Assembly: GCA_003290165.1 (NCBI GenBank)
Contig: QNQO01010709.1
Span: forward strand, 95,477-159,476
DNA: 64,000 nt
From: Berberis thunbergii
Lineage: Eukaryota; Streptophyta; Magnoliopsida; Ranunculales; Berberidaceae
Direction: 5' to 3'
In this document: positions 1-10,239 of the stretch, piece after piece
Position numbering within the stretch: the stretch's first letter is position 1
Layout: every line of letters starts with the position of its first letter
The notes under the pieces: model-generated
The model's database searches: none
What the model saw: only the letters and a program-made list of their open reading frames with translations
Told to the model about the DNA's origin: nothing
Position numbers and translations under genes: made by a program

Positions 1-931
1 TCACTAACATAAAAGTTTCTGCCAATTCAAATACTTAAAAGTTCCAATTATTATCAAGGCTTATGAAACAAAGAATGAAAATGAGTGAATAAACTCATAC
101 CTAGATGATATCAAACAGTCATCTGCTCCTCAAATCATACTTCATTTCATTCCCATTCTCTCCTTCTCCTCTTCCATCCTGCAAACAAATGGTCAAAATT
201 TGAAGAAGAAAAATCCCAAAGATGAAATGGTAAAATTAGAAAAAAAAAAAAGGTTTTTACCTGATGAGCAGAAGATGGCGTGCTCTGCAAATATGGAGAA
301 CTCAAAACCTGAAAACCCCAAACCCAAAAATTTACTAAATCTCTGCAAATTCACCTAAAATCATGATTATGCACGATGGACGGGAAAGAGGGAAGTCGGG
401 AACGAAGGAACAAGTTAGATTTCCTTACCAGCTTTAACAAAAAAACTTCTTTGGAACAAGTGAGAAGAGATCGGAGTCGTCGCTGAAGAAGAAGAAAAAG
501 GAGCAATGAGAAACCTTGGGGTTGTTTTGGATGAGCATGATGAAACGAATATGGTAGATCGGAGGGATGGTTGGAGCTGAGAAGAAAGTCTTCTCCACAT
601 CTTTGGTTCCGATTCGTTAGAATATTATCACACATATTTTGCTTTGCACTTCTCTCCCTGGATCTATCTTTCTCTCTTCTCCCTCAACTCTCTCCCTCGA
701 TCTCACTTTGTCGCTCATATTCCTAAAAGAGAGGTGTGTGCCTTTTGGTTAGAGAGAAAAGGAGTGGTTTTCTAAAATTTCTAACAAAATCGAGTGCCTT
801 CATCATTTTTAATCTCCCTCTTATTTTTGGCAACGTTTTAATATAGTGATGTTAAAATTTTGCTTTTCATAGCAATGAGTGTAAAAACGCTATCCACAAC
901 TGCTATTAATGAGAAGTTGTGGTGTAGTGAA
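1..931. mobile_element. CACTA-like element, right end (left end outside window)
   Basis: The segment ends at GTTGTGGTGTAGTG, the reverse complement of a CACTA-type terminus (CACTACACCACAAC), exactly where gag-like coding sequence resumes. A subterminal stretch around 860-920 has the short repeated character usual for CACTA ends. The interior (240-720) holds a purine-rich stretch and short minus ORFs that I do not recognise. No transposase is visible, so this is either a non-autonomous element or the tail of a larger one. The 3-bp target duplication cannot be tested because the other end is missing. Confidence 0.5.
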
Positions 932-1897
932 CAATCACAGTAATCTTCCTACTGACAATACTATATTGCCAACAACTCATGATCAAGACCCAGCTATGAC
1001 CACCAGGCCAGTTGCATCCGATAATCAAGATCCACGACATTTAATGCTCAGACAACCCAGACATCCGGCAACGCTACTGCTGACCCTCGGGTAGATCTGT
1101 CGATGACCCAGATGAATCACATGATGTAGATGCTAGAAAGACTCACTCAAGAGCGCATTTAGTCAGCCGACCCTATCCAAGCACCGTCCTAGTAAATCTC
1201 TACCAAGCAAACCTGAGAAAGCAACGAGATTCTTGCATAAACTCAACAAGGAAATCTTGAAAGCCTGCAGAACTTCCCAAGGTAAGACTCTATAAAGTGA
1301 CGGAACGTCTGCTGAAATCCCACTAAGGATTGGAGTCACAGATCCCAATGTATTGTATGAGCTAGCCAAGCCGCCATTCTCTGACGCCCTTATGATTTCA
1401 CCCATGCCAAATAAGTTCACTCCAACAAAATTTGAGGCATATGATGGTACCACCGACCCAACAAATCATTTGTGACATTTTCACCACATGATGGCGTTAA
1501 AGGTGACTACGGAGTCAATCTTATGCAGAACATTTTCGACTAGTCTTATCTCTACAGTGATGAACTGATTCAACAGCTTACAATCAAGGTCAATGGACTC
1601 CTTCCAATCACTTGCTACCGCCTTTATCACAATATTCATCGAAAGTCAAGGAATGAGGAAAGGACCACACTACCTCATTCACATCAAACAGAAGCTTGAG
1701 GAGACAATAAGGGAATACATCACTCATTTCACTAATGAGCTGACAATGACTGATGGATGTAGCGATGACATTGCCACTGCTACTTTCACTGTCGGGCTGA
1801 AAAGATGACCCTTTTTTATGCTTTCAATTTGGAACACCCCAAAATCATGGTGATCCTATTGAAAACCGCCCAAAAGTAGATTTCTCTAGAGGAGATG
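932..1897 (+). pseudogene. Ty3/gypsy gag, N-terminal and core part (element A)
   Basis: Conceptual translation in shifting frames gives a plant Ty3/gypsy Gag. It has a variable N-terminus, then a YDGTTDPTNHL motif (about 1441-1470), then a retrotransposon-gag core with MRKGPHYL and EETIREYITHFTNEL (1650-1740) and DGCSDD (1750-1770). Several stops and frameshifts make it non-functional. The reading is cut at 1897 by insertion of a small LTR element and resumes at 4102 with SREE/IKAAKKK continuity. The upstream end is cut by the CACTA terminus. It belongs to the outer gypsy element A, whose 3' LTR is at 7503-8025. Confidence 0.8.
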
Positions 1898-2433
1898 TGA
1901 CGTCGGGCAGAATAACGATTATTCTGCAGGCTAATAGCAACAGATAATTGACAGGGAAGAACACAAGAAGATTACCCAAAAAAAATAGAGAAAATAACTC
2001 TAATGTTTAATCAAATTACTCAAATCAAAGGTATCTCTAAAATAAGCCCACAAGCTGGGCTTTATAGCTAAAACTCGTAATTATTTGAATTTTAGCAAAA
2101 TTAGCAAAACCTCAATAATCATGCTAAAACAAAATACATAATAAACAAAATAAACTTCCAGAAATTTGGCCCAAATTGGATTCAGAATCACTTCCTAAAC
2201 AATAATTGAAATATTACTATAAAGGAAAATAAACTACTAAAATTAATAAGCAGTCTATTCCTAAAAGAAAATAATGTCTAATCCTAAAAGGAAACTAAGA
2301 GATTCCTAATTAAATTGAAATATTATTCAAAGTTATTTAGTAAATAACTTTGAGAGCAAATTAGGAACCCTAAAAACCCAAATTAGGAACTCTAGGAACA
2401 CAAATTATGAACCCTAGAAACCCTCCTGCATCA
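1898..2433 (-). repeat. 3' LTR of the nested element
   Basis: 536-bp repeat, nearly identical to 3567-4101. Because the element reads on the minus strand, this left copy is its 3' LTR. Both copies contain the same A+T-rich stretch and the terminal run of related CCTA/AACCC words. Confidence 0.9.
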
Positions 2434-3566
2434 ATCACCCTGGGTTGGAAAGAACTCGTCCTCGAGTTCACAATAGCTTTCTCGAAATTCACAATAGCTT
2501 CAGGTGGCAGTCCAGGAGGAAAGTCCTTTGGTATCAAGTTAGAAAACTCGGCTAGCAGCGGCTGCACCTCCGCTGACAAATCTGGAATCACTTCTGATGT
2601 ACTTGTCCCACAAGGCAGCAGAGCATAGACCACATCTCCACGCTCAATCTTATCTAAAAACATGGACCTAGAAAGCAGGTTAGTATTATTAGTTGTCGGG
2701 GTATGAGTGGTTCATTCCAAACGATATGCCAAAACAATTTTCTTCCCTTTAATGCTAAGGGAATATTTATTTTTCCGTCCATCATGAATAACACGGTAAT
2801 CATACTACCAAGGTCTGCCTAACAATATATGACAAACATCTATAGACACAACATCACACCAAGCATTATCAAAATATTGCCTACCAATCAAAAAAGACAC
2901 TAGGCATCACCTATTTACTGTTACCTCACTACCTTTATTCAGCCACGACAATCTGTTTTCAACTGCAATTTCTGGACAGCCTCTTCAGACACTATGTTTT
3001 CACAATTTCCACTGTCAATGATCATCTTACAGACTTTATCTGCAACTGTGCATGTTGTGCGAAAAATATTGGTTCTCAACCAATCATCCCCTGAATCGCC
3101 CTTGGGAGTCAGTAGGCTCTTACGAATAATCAGAGTCTCATGCCCATCCCATATAGCACATATCCATCGTCATCAGTGTCATACACAGGCTCTCCAAGCT
3201 TATCAGTTTTGTCTATCACGTCTTCCTCAAGCTCCTTATTGTCATACATAGGCTCTCCAAGCTCCTCATCATCATACACATGCTCTCCATGCTCCCATAA
3301 TCGAGCATGATTGTGATACGGGTTTTCGAAATTGAAATCAGAATCGTGATCTTTCATCTCACGATTACTGAAATCCTGCATCGTTAGACGCCGGGCTAAC
3401 TCTGCAACTTGCCTTTGTAAATTCTCAATCATCATATTCTTAACGTTACGATCACGGTGAGTGGTTTCTTCATTCAGAACCTGCCCACGATGACGACAAC
3501 CACGACCACCAGCCATAGAAACTGATGAAATCTCACCCAAGAAGATGTTGAAGCTCTGATACCAAC
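2434..3566 (-). pseudogene. gag-protease remnant of the nested element
   Basis: Reading the minus strand from the primer-binding site, a Gag N-terminus with an acidic, repetitive tail occupies about 3648-3130. A protease-like stretch follows (MIIDSGNCENIVSEEAVQKL around 3040-2980), and later degraded motifs resemble the GRPWYDYRVIHDGR linker. The end is a VQPLLAEFSNLIPKDFPPGL motif (about 2580-2520) that in full gypsy elements sits just before reverse transcriptase. Reverse transcriptase, RNase H and integrase are absent. Multiple stops interrupt the protease region. Confidence 0.75.
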
Positions 3567-4101
3567 TGACGTCGGGCAGAATAACGATTATTCTGCAGGC
3601 TAATAGAACAAGATAATTGACAGGGAAGAACACAAGAAGATTACCCAAAAAACACAGAGAAAATAACTCTAATGTTTAATCAAGTTACTCAAATCAAAGG
3701 TATCTCTAAAATCAGCTTACAAGCCAGGCTTTATGCTAAAACTCGTAATTATTAGAATTTTACGAAAATTAGCAAAACCCCAATAATCATGCTAAAACAA
3801 AATACGTAATAAAAGAAATAAACTGCCAGAAATTTGGCCCAAATTGGGTTCAGAATCACTTCCGAAACAATAATTGAAATATTACTATAAAGGGAAATAA
3901 ACTACTAAAATTAACAAGCAGTCTATTCCTAAAAGAAAATAATGCCTAATCCTAAAAGGAAACTAAACGATTCCTAATTAAATAGAAAGATTACTCATAG
4001 TTATTTAGTAAATAACTTTGAAAGCAAACTAGGAACCCTATAAACCCAAATTAGGAACTCTTGGAACCCAAATTATGAACCCTAGAAACCCTCCTGCATC
4101 A
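3567..4101 (-). repeat. 5' LTR of the nested element
   Basis: 535-bp repeat matching 1898-2433. The primer-binding site abuts it at about 3547-3566 on the minus strand, which marks it as the 5' LTR. Confidence 0.9.
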
Positions 4102-4597
4102 AGATAAAAGCTGCCAAGAAGAAAAATGACCTAGAAAAATAAAACCACTCAAAAAAATGGGAAATGAGGGAGGAAAGAAGAAGAGATGATGGACCCTGGG
4201 AGGATAACATTCAATCAAAGAGGCATCAGAATAATGGGAGGCCCAAATCCAACCAGCAAGAGTCCGGGAAAATGCAGTCGGCAAGTCCCAGACACAAGTG
4301 GGTAACAAGTGTGATGAAAAATACATACAAACCATACACAACCTTTAAATCGAGTCGGACCAATATACTGAAATACATGACAAAATGGGAAGACGTCAAT
4401 TGGCCACTCAGAATGAGAGGAGGCCCGGAAGGTAAAAACAAAAGCAAGTATTGTTCCTTCAACAAGGATCACTGACACGACACTAAAGACTGCTACAAAC
4501 TAAAAGATGAAATTTAGCATTGGGTTCAGAGAGGATGATTCGACGAATTCATCAGAATGCCAGACAAGCAGCTCAAAGGAAAATAAAAAGTAGATAC
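4102..4597 (+). pseudogene. Ty3/gypsy gag, C-terminal part (element A)
   Basis: Continues the interrupted gag. It has a basic Lys/Arg-rich region, then TTFKSSRTNILKYM, a W-rich segment, and KYCSFNKDH..HDTKDCYKLKDEI, the C-terminal Cys/His motif region of this gag type. In elements B and C the equivalent motif is C-x2-H-x4-H-x4-C; here the first His is Asn and a stop codon follows KDH. The gag tail runs into a hAT MITE at 4598. Confidence 0.75.
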
Positions 4598-4955
4598 TAG
4601 GGTTGAAAACCGAACCGACGGTTTGAATTTTCTCCTAAACCATGAATCGAACCAACTTAGGTCGGTTTTAAAATTTTCAAACCAAAACCGAACCGACCAT
4701 TAACAAAACCGATCCGAAACCAAACCGATTTAATCTATTCAAACCGTAACCGAATCGACTAAAATTGAACAAAAATCTAATATTTTAAACATATAATATT
4801 ATTTATATATAAAATATATATTATTTATTATATATTTGGTCGGTTCGGTTTGGTTAGTTAAAATCACATAGAAACCGAAACTGATTCGAACCGAATTTAA
4901 ACCGAACCAATCGATTCAGTTTTGATCGGTTTGATCGGTTTTTTGTTTAGCCCTA
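4598..4955. mobile_element. hAT-type MITE with CCGAACCGA subterminal repeats
   Basis: 358-bp element with inverted ends TAGGGTTGAAAA and TTTTGTTTAGCCCTA. The arms are rich in ACCGAACCGA and its complement TCGGTTCGGTTT around an AT-rich core. Flanking octamers GTAGATAC (4590-4597) and GTTGTTAC (4956-4963) match at 6 of 8 positions, fitting an aged hAT target duplication. It has no coding capacity. This termini/subterminal pattern is widespread in plant genomes. Confidence 0.8.
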
Positions 4956-5280
4956 GTTGTTACCACTACGGGATCAAAAAAACAGCCTAGTGAACTAATA
5001 TATGCCCTACACTGCATGGCCGGAGGGAACAAAATGATCAACCCAACTGAAGAAGCAGTCGAAAATACCTCCCACTTGAGCTGATCTATATCGAAGTAGC
5101 AGTACTAAGGTCAAACGAAACCACCATTTTACTAATTCAAAGTAAAAGAACATGGAGAAGCTTGCACCAATCAACTAACACAGTTCAAAGACCCTACTGA
5201 TGGATGCATGCACAACCTGAATTACCAACGATGAAATTGACAACAACAGACTCGATTAAACCTCGGCAGTTGGTGTTGAT
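4956..5280 (+). pseudogene. Degraded gag-protease linker of element A
   Basis: Short open stretches resume after the MITE (YALHCMAGGNKMINPTEE, about 5000-5050) and look like the low-complexity linker that follows Gag in this gypsy type. No protease active site or polymerase motif can be read. Support is positional: it lies between gag and the tandem repeats, as in element B. Confidence 0.35.
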
Positions 5281-5370
5281 GTGAGCGTGATTGGACAATT
5301 TGGCACTGATGTGAGCATGATTGAACAGTTTGTCGTTGGTGTGAGCATGATCGAACGATTTAGCACTGCT
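5281..5370 (+). repeat. Three 30-bp tandem repeats
   Basis: The word GTGAGC(G/A)TGAT recurs at 5281, 5311 and 5341, a strict 30-bp period. The repeat stays open in one frame (VSMIEQF-like decapeptide), but no surrounding protein is recognisable. Confidence 0.75.
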
Positions 5371-5769
5371 CAGTTACTGAGTCAAGAAGCATTTCGAGTC
5401 CATTAGTTATAATAACATATGCAACAAATGGCAGAACATAACCAATAGCAAATTCGGAGACTTGAAGACATAGGCGATGCGAGACAAAGCAACAAAGACG
5501 TAAATCTCTAACAAACACGAGGATCAACATCAACCAAACAAAAGTCAGGAGGAAGAAGCAAACCACTCTACAATCTAGCATAACTTTTCGAGAATAACAA
5601 CCGCTAGGGTTGGTCAGAATATCGAGAAAGAAATATCAATAAAATTACAAGTTTGGAATCCTCATCTTACACATGGACAATAGAATAAAGGCGTCAAAAC
5701 TCGACAATACAGAACAATCGACATATGAAGCCAAAAGAATCAGGAAACGAGTCAAATATATATAATTAA

Positions 5770-6100
5770 CTTCTGGTCTGATCAATCATGAAGTAAAAAT
5801 TGGACGAACGAGTCAACTTAATTAAAAAAGCTTCGGGTTGATTAATACGTCGAACCAACAAAGTGAAAATTGGACTAATGAGTCAACTAATTCAAATAAA
5901 GAACCTCAGGTTGACTAGTACTTCGAACCAACAAAGTCAAAGTTTGACGAACAAACCAACTTTCTCATAAAAGCTTCAAGACAACCAATACGAAGTTGAG
6001 ACAAAAAATCAACTTGCTCGAGTAAGCTCCAACATATCAGGAAGAAATGATAAAGTCAACCCACTTTGAGGCAACCAATGCGTCATAGAATAAAAGTAGC
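5770..6100 (+). repeat. Degenerate ~73-bp tandem repeats in element A
   Basis: Units share CGAACCAACAAAGT, GGTTGA(T/C)TA and GA(A/C)GA(A/G)TCAAC-type words. GAACCAACAAAGT occurs at 5852 and 5925, 73 bp apart, with weaker copies on either side. The array occupies the same position as the arrays of elements B and C, between the sense ORFs and the antisense ORF. Confidence 0.65.
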
Positions 6101-6163
6101 CAAAAAGAGTTCAAATCAAGAAATTCAAACATGATCAAGAATGTAGTCGTAAAGGCTCCCTAG

Positions 6164-7480
6164 CTAGTCAAAAAAATAAAACTGAAGATACGCAGTGCAA
6201 CTTATTTCGATGACTACGACTGACCTAAAAAAGGTATAAGTCACATGCAATGAGTCAACATGACAAATTACGGCTTCAATGAAAAATAAATATACCAAGT
6301 ACTTTTCCATAATAAAATATTCTATTACATTCGTAGGAGAAGGAAAAGGAGCGAGAGACGAAGCGGAGGCAATCATAACATCATCGGTGACATCATCTGA
6401 CAAACGAGAGACAGTTGGATCACTAGCAAGAGTTTTCTCTTCAAAAAGATAAGGAAGCAATGGTTCTTCATCCAATGGATCACCCGAATTTTCTTCGTCA
6501 CCATCTTCATCTTCAAAGGTCTGATCAACCAACTGACGGTACTGGGACAAATCAACACCAAGCCCCTCGATATAGTCAAGAAGCTCAATTTGTTCATCAA
6601 CGTTTCATTGCTAATCTGCCACCTTCACAATGCGAAACTTGTCTTTGACGGAAAAAAGTTTGTTCATAGCCCCAATAAGTCGTCCTTCAACGTGGTAAGC
6701 ATCGCGGAGATATTTGCCTTGACCTCATCAAGCGCAGCCATTAATTGCTCCACCCTTTCCTTAGTGACATCGCGATTGATGGACTGCTCAACCACGACAC
6801 GTGCAACCTCATCATGAATCACCTTCTCAATGGACAAGTCCCTCCCCACATCGTTTAAGCATGCAAAACACTATCCAAATCGATTATCAAATACTTGAGC
6901 TCAACTACAGACTGATCTCGAGCACCCTTCGCCTCAATCAATGAGGCTCGAGCAACCCCGACTGCTTTCTCCTGTTATGTGCATCGTGCTTTCAACACGT
7001 CAGATTGACATAGAACGTGAGAAAACACCAACAAAAGTAACACGAACTTCCTCTCCAAATAAGCCACCTGATTACGACTAGCTTGGTAATATGAGCCCAT
7101 CACCCCCGCATAAGGGAGATGATTCATCCCATCCATTATCTGTCTATAAGCATCGAAGGCCTTTCCACCGATCGCCTATGTCATTCGTTGATCAACCTAC
7201 GAGCACCATATCCTGCACCTAGAGTTGGGTAAACCAACAAAACTTCTCATCCGACTTAACGCGAATCTCTTCAGGGATAGGTTCCTTCCAACTAATTCAC
7301 AAATGAAGGATGCGGGGATCTGAAAGCACTTAGGAGCCACCTCCAATGCCGGGAGAGAAGACAAAATGACAGAAAATCATCATTACCCTCTCGCTGCGTA
7401 GTAGTCGCAGCAGAAGCAAAACAAGTAGTAGTACCAATGGGGGCAAAAGAACCAAGTTAGTGGCCATGACAGCATACCCA
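6164..7480 (-). pseudogene. Antisense coiled-coil ORF of element A
   Basis: Minus-strand reading, opposite to the element's gag, gives discontinuous open segments. From 7100 downward is a heptad-like, charged region (LIEAKGARDQSVVELKYL; then VEQLMAALDEVKANISAML at about 6780-6690). An acidic tail follows (FEDEDGDEENSGDPLDEEP, 6164-6550). Stops and frameshifts break it. The N-terminal domain seen in the equivalent ORFs of elements B and C is not legible. Position just inside the polypurine tract and opposite strand to gag match those ORFs. Function is unknown; comparable extra antisense ORFs are known in Tat-type plant gypsy elements. Confidence 0.55.
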
Positions 7481-7486
7481 CTAACT

Positions 7487-7502
7487 AGGGGGGAGTAGTT
7501 AA
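7487..7502 (+). other. Polypurine tract of element A
   Basis: AGGGGGGAGTAGTTAA lies directly upstream of the LTR start at 7503. Elements B and C have GGGGGAGTAGC and AGGAGGAGCAGT in the same place on their own sense strand, supporting the assignment and the shared ancestry. Confidence 0.75.
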
Positions 7503-8025
7503 TGATACATCAAAATAGATTGTCATCACAGGCACACATGTGGTAGAAATCATCCATCACGAGGATCAGGTGTCCCACATACTAGGCTAGCTCGTAAAAC
7601 CCAACAAGACAAAATCAATCATAAAGGCCACAATAGGGCCCTTCAAAAGAAGTCATAATTAAAGCCCAAATTTCATACCCGAACGAGTTCTCTCATAAAG
7701 AAACATAAGAAAAGAGTTGTGGAGGAAGTTACACCTCTACGAACACATCTTTATAAAAATGAGACTGTTACAAGGAACGTCTTCTTCCATTGCGCCTCAC
7801 ATGCTTAAGTGACGCAGAGAATTAACAACCATTATATAAGGTAAAAAGAACAATCGACCAAGGTGTGCAACTTTAACTGAGTTTTGTCCAGATTTACTTT
7901 CTTCTTCAAACAGAGTTGTTGACTTAAGCATCGGAGTGTCTTCGACCACCAAAAAAGTAGTATTTAGCAATCTAACATTTGTTTTGCAGGTCAAACTCAC
8001 AAAATGACGAGATTTGAACGCATCA
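7503..8025 (+). repeat. 3' LTR of element A
   Basis: Begins TGATACATCA after the polypurine tract and ends GAACGCATCA, giving TGAT...ATCA ends as in B and C. It contains TTGACTTAAGCATCGGAG (about 7920), a motif also found in both LTRs of B and in C on their sense strand. The 5' LTR is not in the window, because the element is cut upstream by the CACTA sequence, so the target duplication (ATGAT downstream) cannot be verified. A minus ORF at 7797-8183 crosses the LTR border and is not a gene I recognise. Confidence 0.7.
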
Positions 8026-8463
8026 ATGATAATTGGGGGTTTAGGAAGAGAGGTATGTGGAGAAGAAGAGTTGGCGGTAAGAGCATAGCCATTTTCGTCC
8101 ATATCCTTATAGGAGATGTGTGTGAGGTATGTATAGTTATCTGAGTTTTGGGATGGAGGCTCAAATTTTAAGAACCCCTTCACCTCAAGCTCATGATGGG
8201 GGGGTTCATTTTCAAAATTATTTATAATTTTTTTTTGTCATGATAAATAGTTTCATTCAAAATGTTCGTACAAAAATGGCTCAAGCAACCGTGAAACATG
8301 TAGTACAAAAGCAAACACTGCTAATATGTTGTTTCCTAGTATAATTCTAGGAAGACACGGATCTTAAAGAAGGATGTGATCTACAACTCCACATCTGGGG
8401 AACTTAATTCTAACCACGGCAAGATTTTTATTTCGTATTCGAATAAAGAATGAATCAGTTAAG
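8026..8463. other. Intergenic flank, no recognised gene
   Basis: On the minus strand about 50 open codons (8183-8026) precede the LTR border without a recognisable domain. 8230-8460 is AT-rich and may hold the degraded upstream part of the RING pseudogene that follows. Confidence 0.4.
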
Positions 8464-8912
8464 TTGCTATTCGGATACAAGACTCACTCCAGTACCAAAG
8501 ATCTCCTTGTTGTGGTGGTTCCGTTTTCGGTTTGTTTTTTCCATCCCTTGAATAACACATTATGCAAGAATGAGATATCTAATGTGACACAGGCACTAGA
8601 AAAAGAAATACTGATACACCCCGCGAGTTTGCAAACATCTGGAGGCAGAACTATCAAGTTTCGCACACAAGGCAGCATTGGGTGCTTCATGTAAAATCAC
8701 TGAGATCACAATGGTGGTGGACATGGGGATTGGAGAAGACAGATTGTTCGATTTGCTTGAACGAGTTCATTGCTGGCGAATATGTTACGAAGACTCGATG
8801 TAACAATTTCTTCCACAAGGATTGCATCTCAAAGTCGCCAAGGGAGAAAGTGAGAATATGTCCTAGTCCGTTGTGCAAGGTTCAGTTGCCGAAGTTCTGT
8901 TGTTTCAGTTAG
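8464..8912 (+). pseudogene. Degraded RING-finger protein gene
   Basis: Two overlapping open frames (8464-8694 and 8682-8912) must be joined by a frameshift to give one protein. The first carries a segment with NNTLCKNEISNVTQALEKEI. The second carries a RING-like end, DCSICLNEF...TRCNNFFHKDC...ICPSPLCKV. The first two and middle Cys ligands are present, but the position-4 His is Asn and the last Cys pair is spaced C-x4-C instead of C-x2-C, so zinc binding would be impaired. It resembles small plant RING-H2 proteins with a long variable N-terminus. Frameshift plus ligand loss argue for a pseudogene. Confidence 0.55.
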
Positions 8913-9285
8913 ATATGGTTTAATTATCTGATTTAATGTTCAACTAATCAGAAAACTTGTTTATCTGATTGAATTAGTTTGTATCTGAGTTGGAGGTCAG
9001 GATGATCTTTTATTGAGGTTTTTTGTCTTTCAATTTTAGGTTATTTGACATTGTTTAGTGTTAACTTAATAAGCACTTTTAGCGCATTATCAGTATCTTC
9101 ATATTCAGCATGTGGTTGGGCACATCTCGACAACTTTTAGCTATCGAGTTGTCTTGCATGAAATAAATGATCAAATTTTTTTTTTCGTATGGTTTAACCC
9201 ATAGACTTATATTTGTGTGCTAAGTAGTTTCTTCAATCTTATGATTCAGTTCTTGTTAACTAAGCCTAATTCATTTATTGAGTAG
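8913..9285. other. Intergenic, no recognised feature
   Basis: AT-rich sequence downstream of the RING pseudogene, ending at the target-site copy AGTAG (9281-9285) of element B. Confidence 0.5.
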
Positions 9286-9972
9286 TGATGTACTTGATTC
9301 ATGCTTTCCTTTTATGTTGGTTACCTAGACCTGCAAAGGTAACAAACGTAAGTCAAGGACCACCGTGTGGCGTTCGATGGCACTACGATGCTTAAGTTAG
9401 ATAAGGCTTAGGAGAGGCTTAAAATTGTAAACTGGGATTATGTAGTGTATCTCTAGTTCATCAACCTTATCTCCCTTTTATAGTATAGGACTCCTTGTTC
9501 GGCTAGGCCTTTGGTGGCATAGTTTAGAAAAAGAGATCTTGATGTGGAGATCTTTTTCCTAGTTGCGAGCTATCCATGTGAGATAGTTTCCCTTCACAAA
9601 TCGTGCTCCTAGATCTGCGGGAGAGGTTTCCCTTTCTGAGTGTTGTACAGGCAATGAAATTTTTTTGCCCGACTTATACTCTAATATATGTTTCTTAATT
9701 GGATCCAATATGTTGTATGCCTGCATGTCATAGGTAGATCTTTCAGATACTATTGCCTTAGAGGTCTTATGAGTATTGGGCTTGACCGCGTGACGTGTGG
9801 GCCTAATGTCTCATTGCAACTCGGATCCGACTGTCTGGATACTGCCAATAATGGCCTTAGTGTTGTTTGGGCCTTGCTGGATTGAGCATGCAATCGGGTC
9901 TGCTTTTTCTGTTGACGAGATTATCATGACACGTGTACGGTGCTGATCAGATGACGGTTTGATATATCATCA
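9286..9972 (-). repeat. 3' LTR of element B
   Basis: 687 bp, TGATGTACTTGATTC... to ...GATATATCATCA. It aligns along its whole length with 18129-18810 with scattered substitutions and small indels, so the insertion is not very recent. Confidence 0.92.
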
Positions 9973-9995
9973 GCTACTCCCCCCCCCCCTCGAGT
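9973..9995 (-). other. Polypurine tract of element B
   Basis: The plus strand reads GCTACT followed by a run of C, so the sense strand carries a long G run then AGTAGC against the LTR border, as expected for plus-strand DNA priming. Confidence 0.75.
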
Positions 9996-10239
9996 TAGTG
10001 GGTCATTTTATCGGTCCACTAAGTCATTTCATGAAGCGACTATGCCGTCATGATGATTGAGTCTGAGTGATTTCCTCGAGCTGCGAATTGCATTAATTGG
10101 GCGTGCGCCAGCTTGAAAGCAAAAAAGGTTGGAGTTCAGTTTTCTATATAGATCTCCTACCTCAAAGATTTTGTTTTGCCATGTTGTCTTTTGTACCTTT
10201 GATTTTGCTTAACCTTCTCATTCGAAAACTTGTACTTTT

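Larger units (their letters stand above)
1898..4101 (-). mobile_element. Small LTR retrotransposon nested in gag of element A
   Basis: Two near-identical direct repeats (1898-2433 and 3567-4101) bound about 1.1 kb. On the minus strand the LTR starts TGATGCAGGAGGG and ends GCCCGACGTCA. Immediately after the 5' LTR is TTGGTATCAGAGCT, a classical initiator-Met tRNA primer-binding site. Flanks AGATG (1893-1897) and AGATA (4102-4106) are a 4/5 target duplication, and removing the element restores the interrupted gag frame. Only gag and protease-region remnants remain between the LTRs, so it is a deletion derivative dependent on other elements. High LTR similarity suggests it is younger than its host element. 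Confidence 0.9.

Noticed and set aside
7797..8183. 128-codon minus ORF as a host gene
   Set aside because: It spans the LTR border of element A and has no recognised domain.
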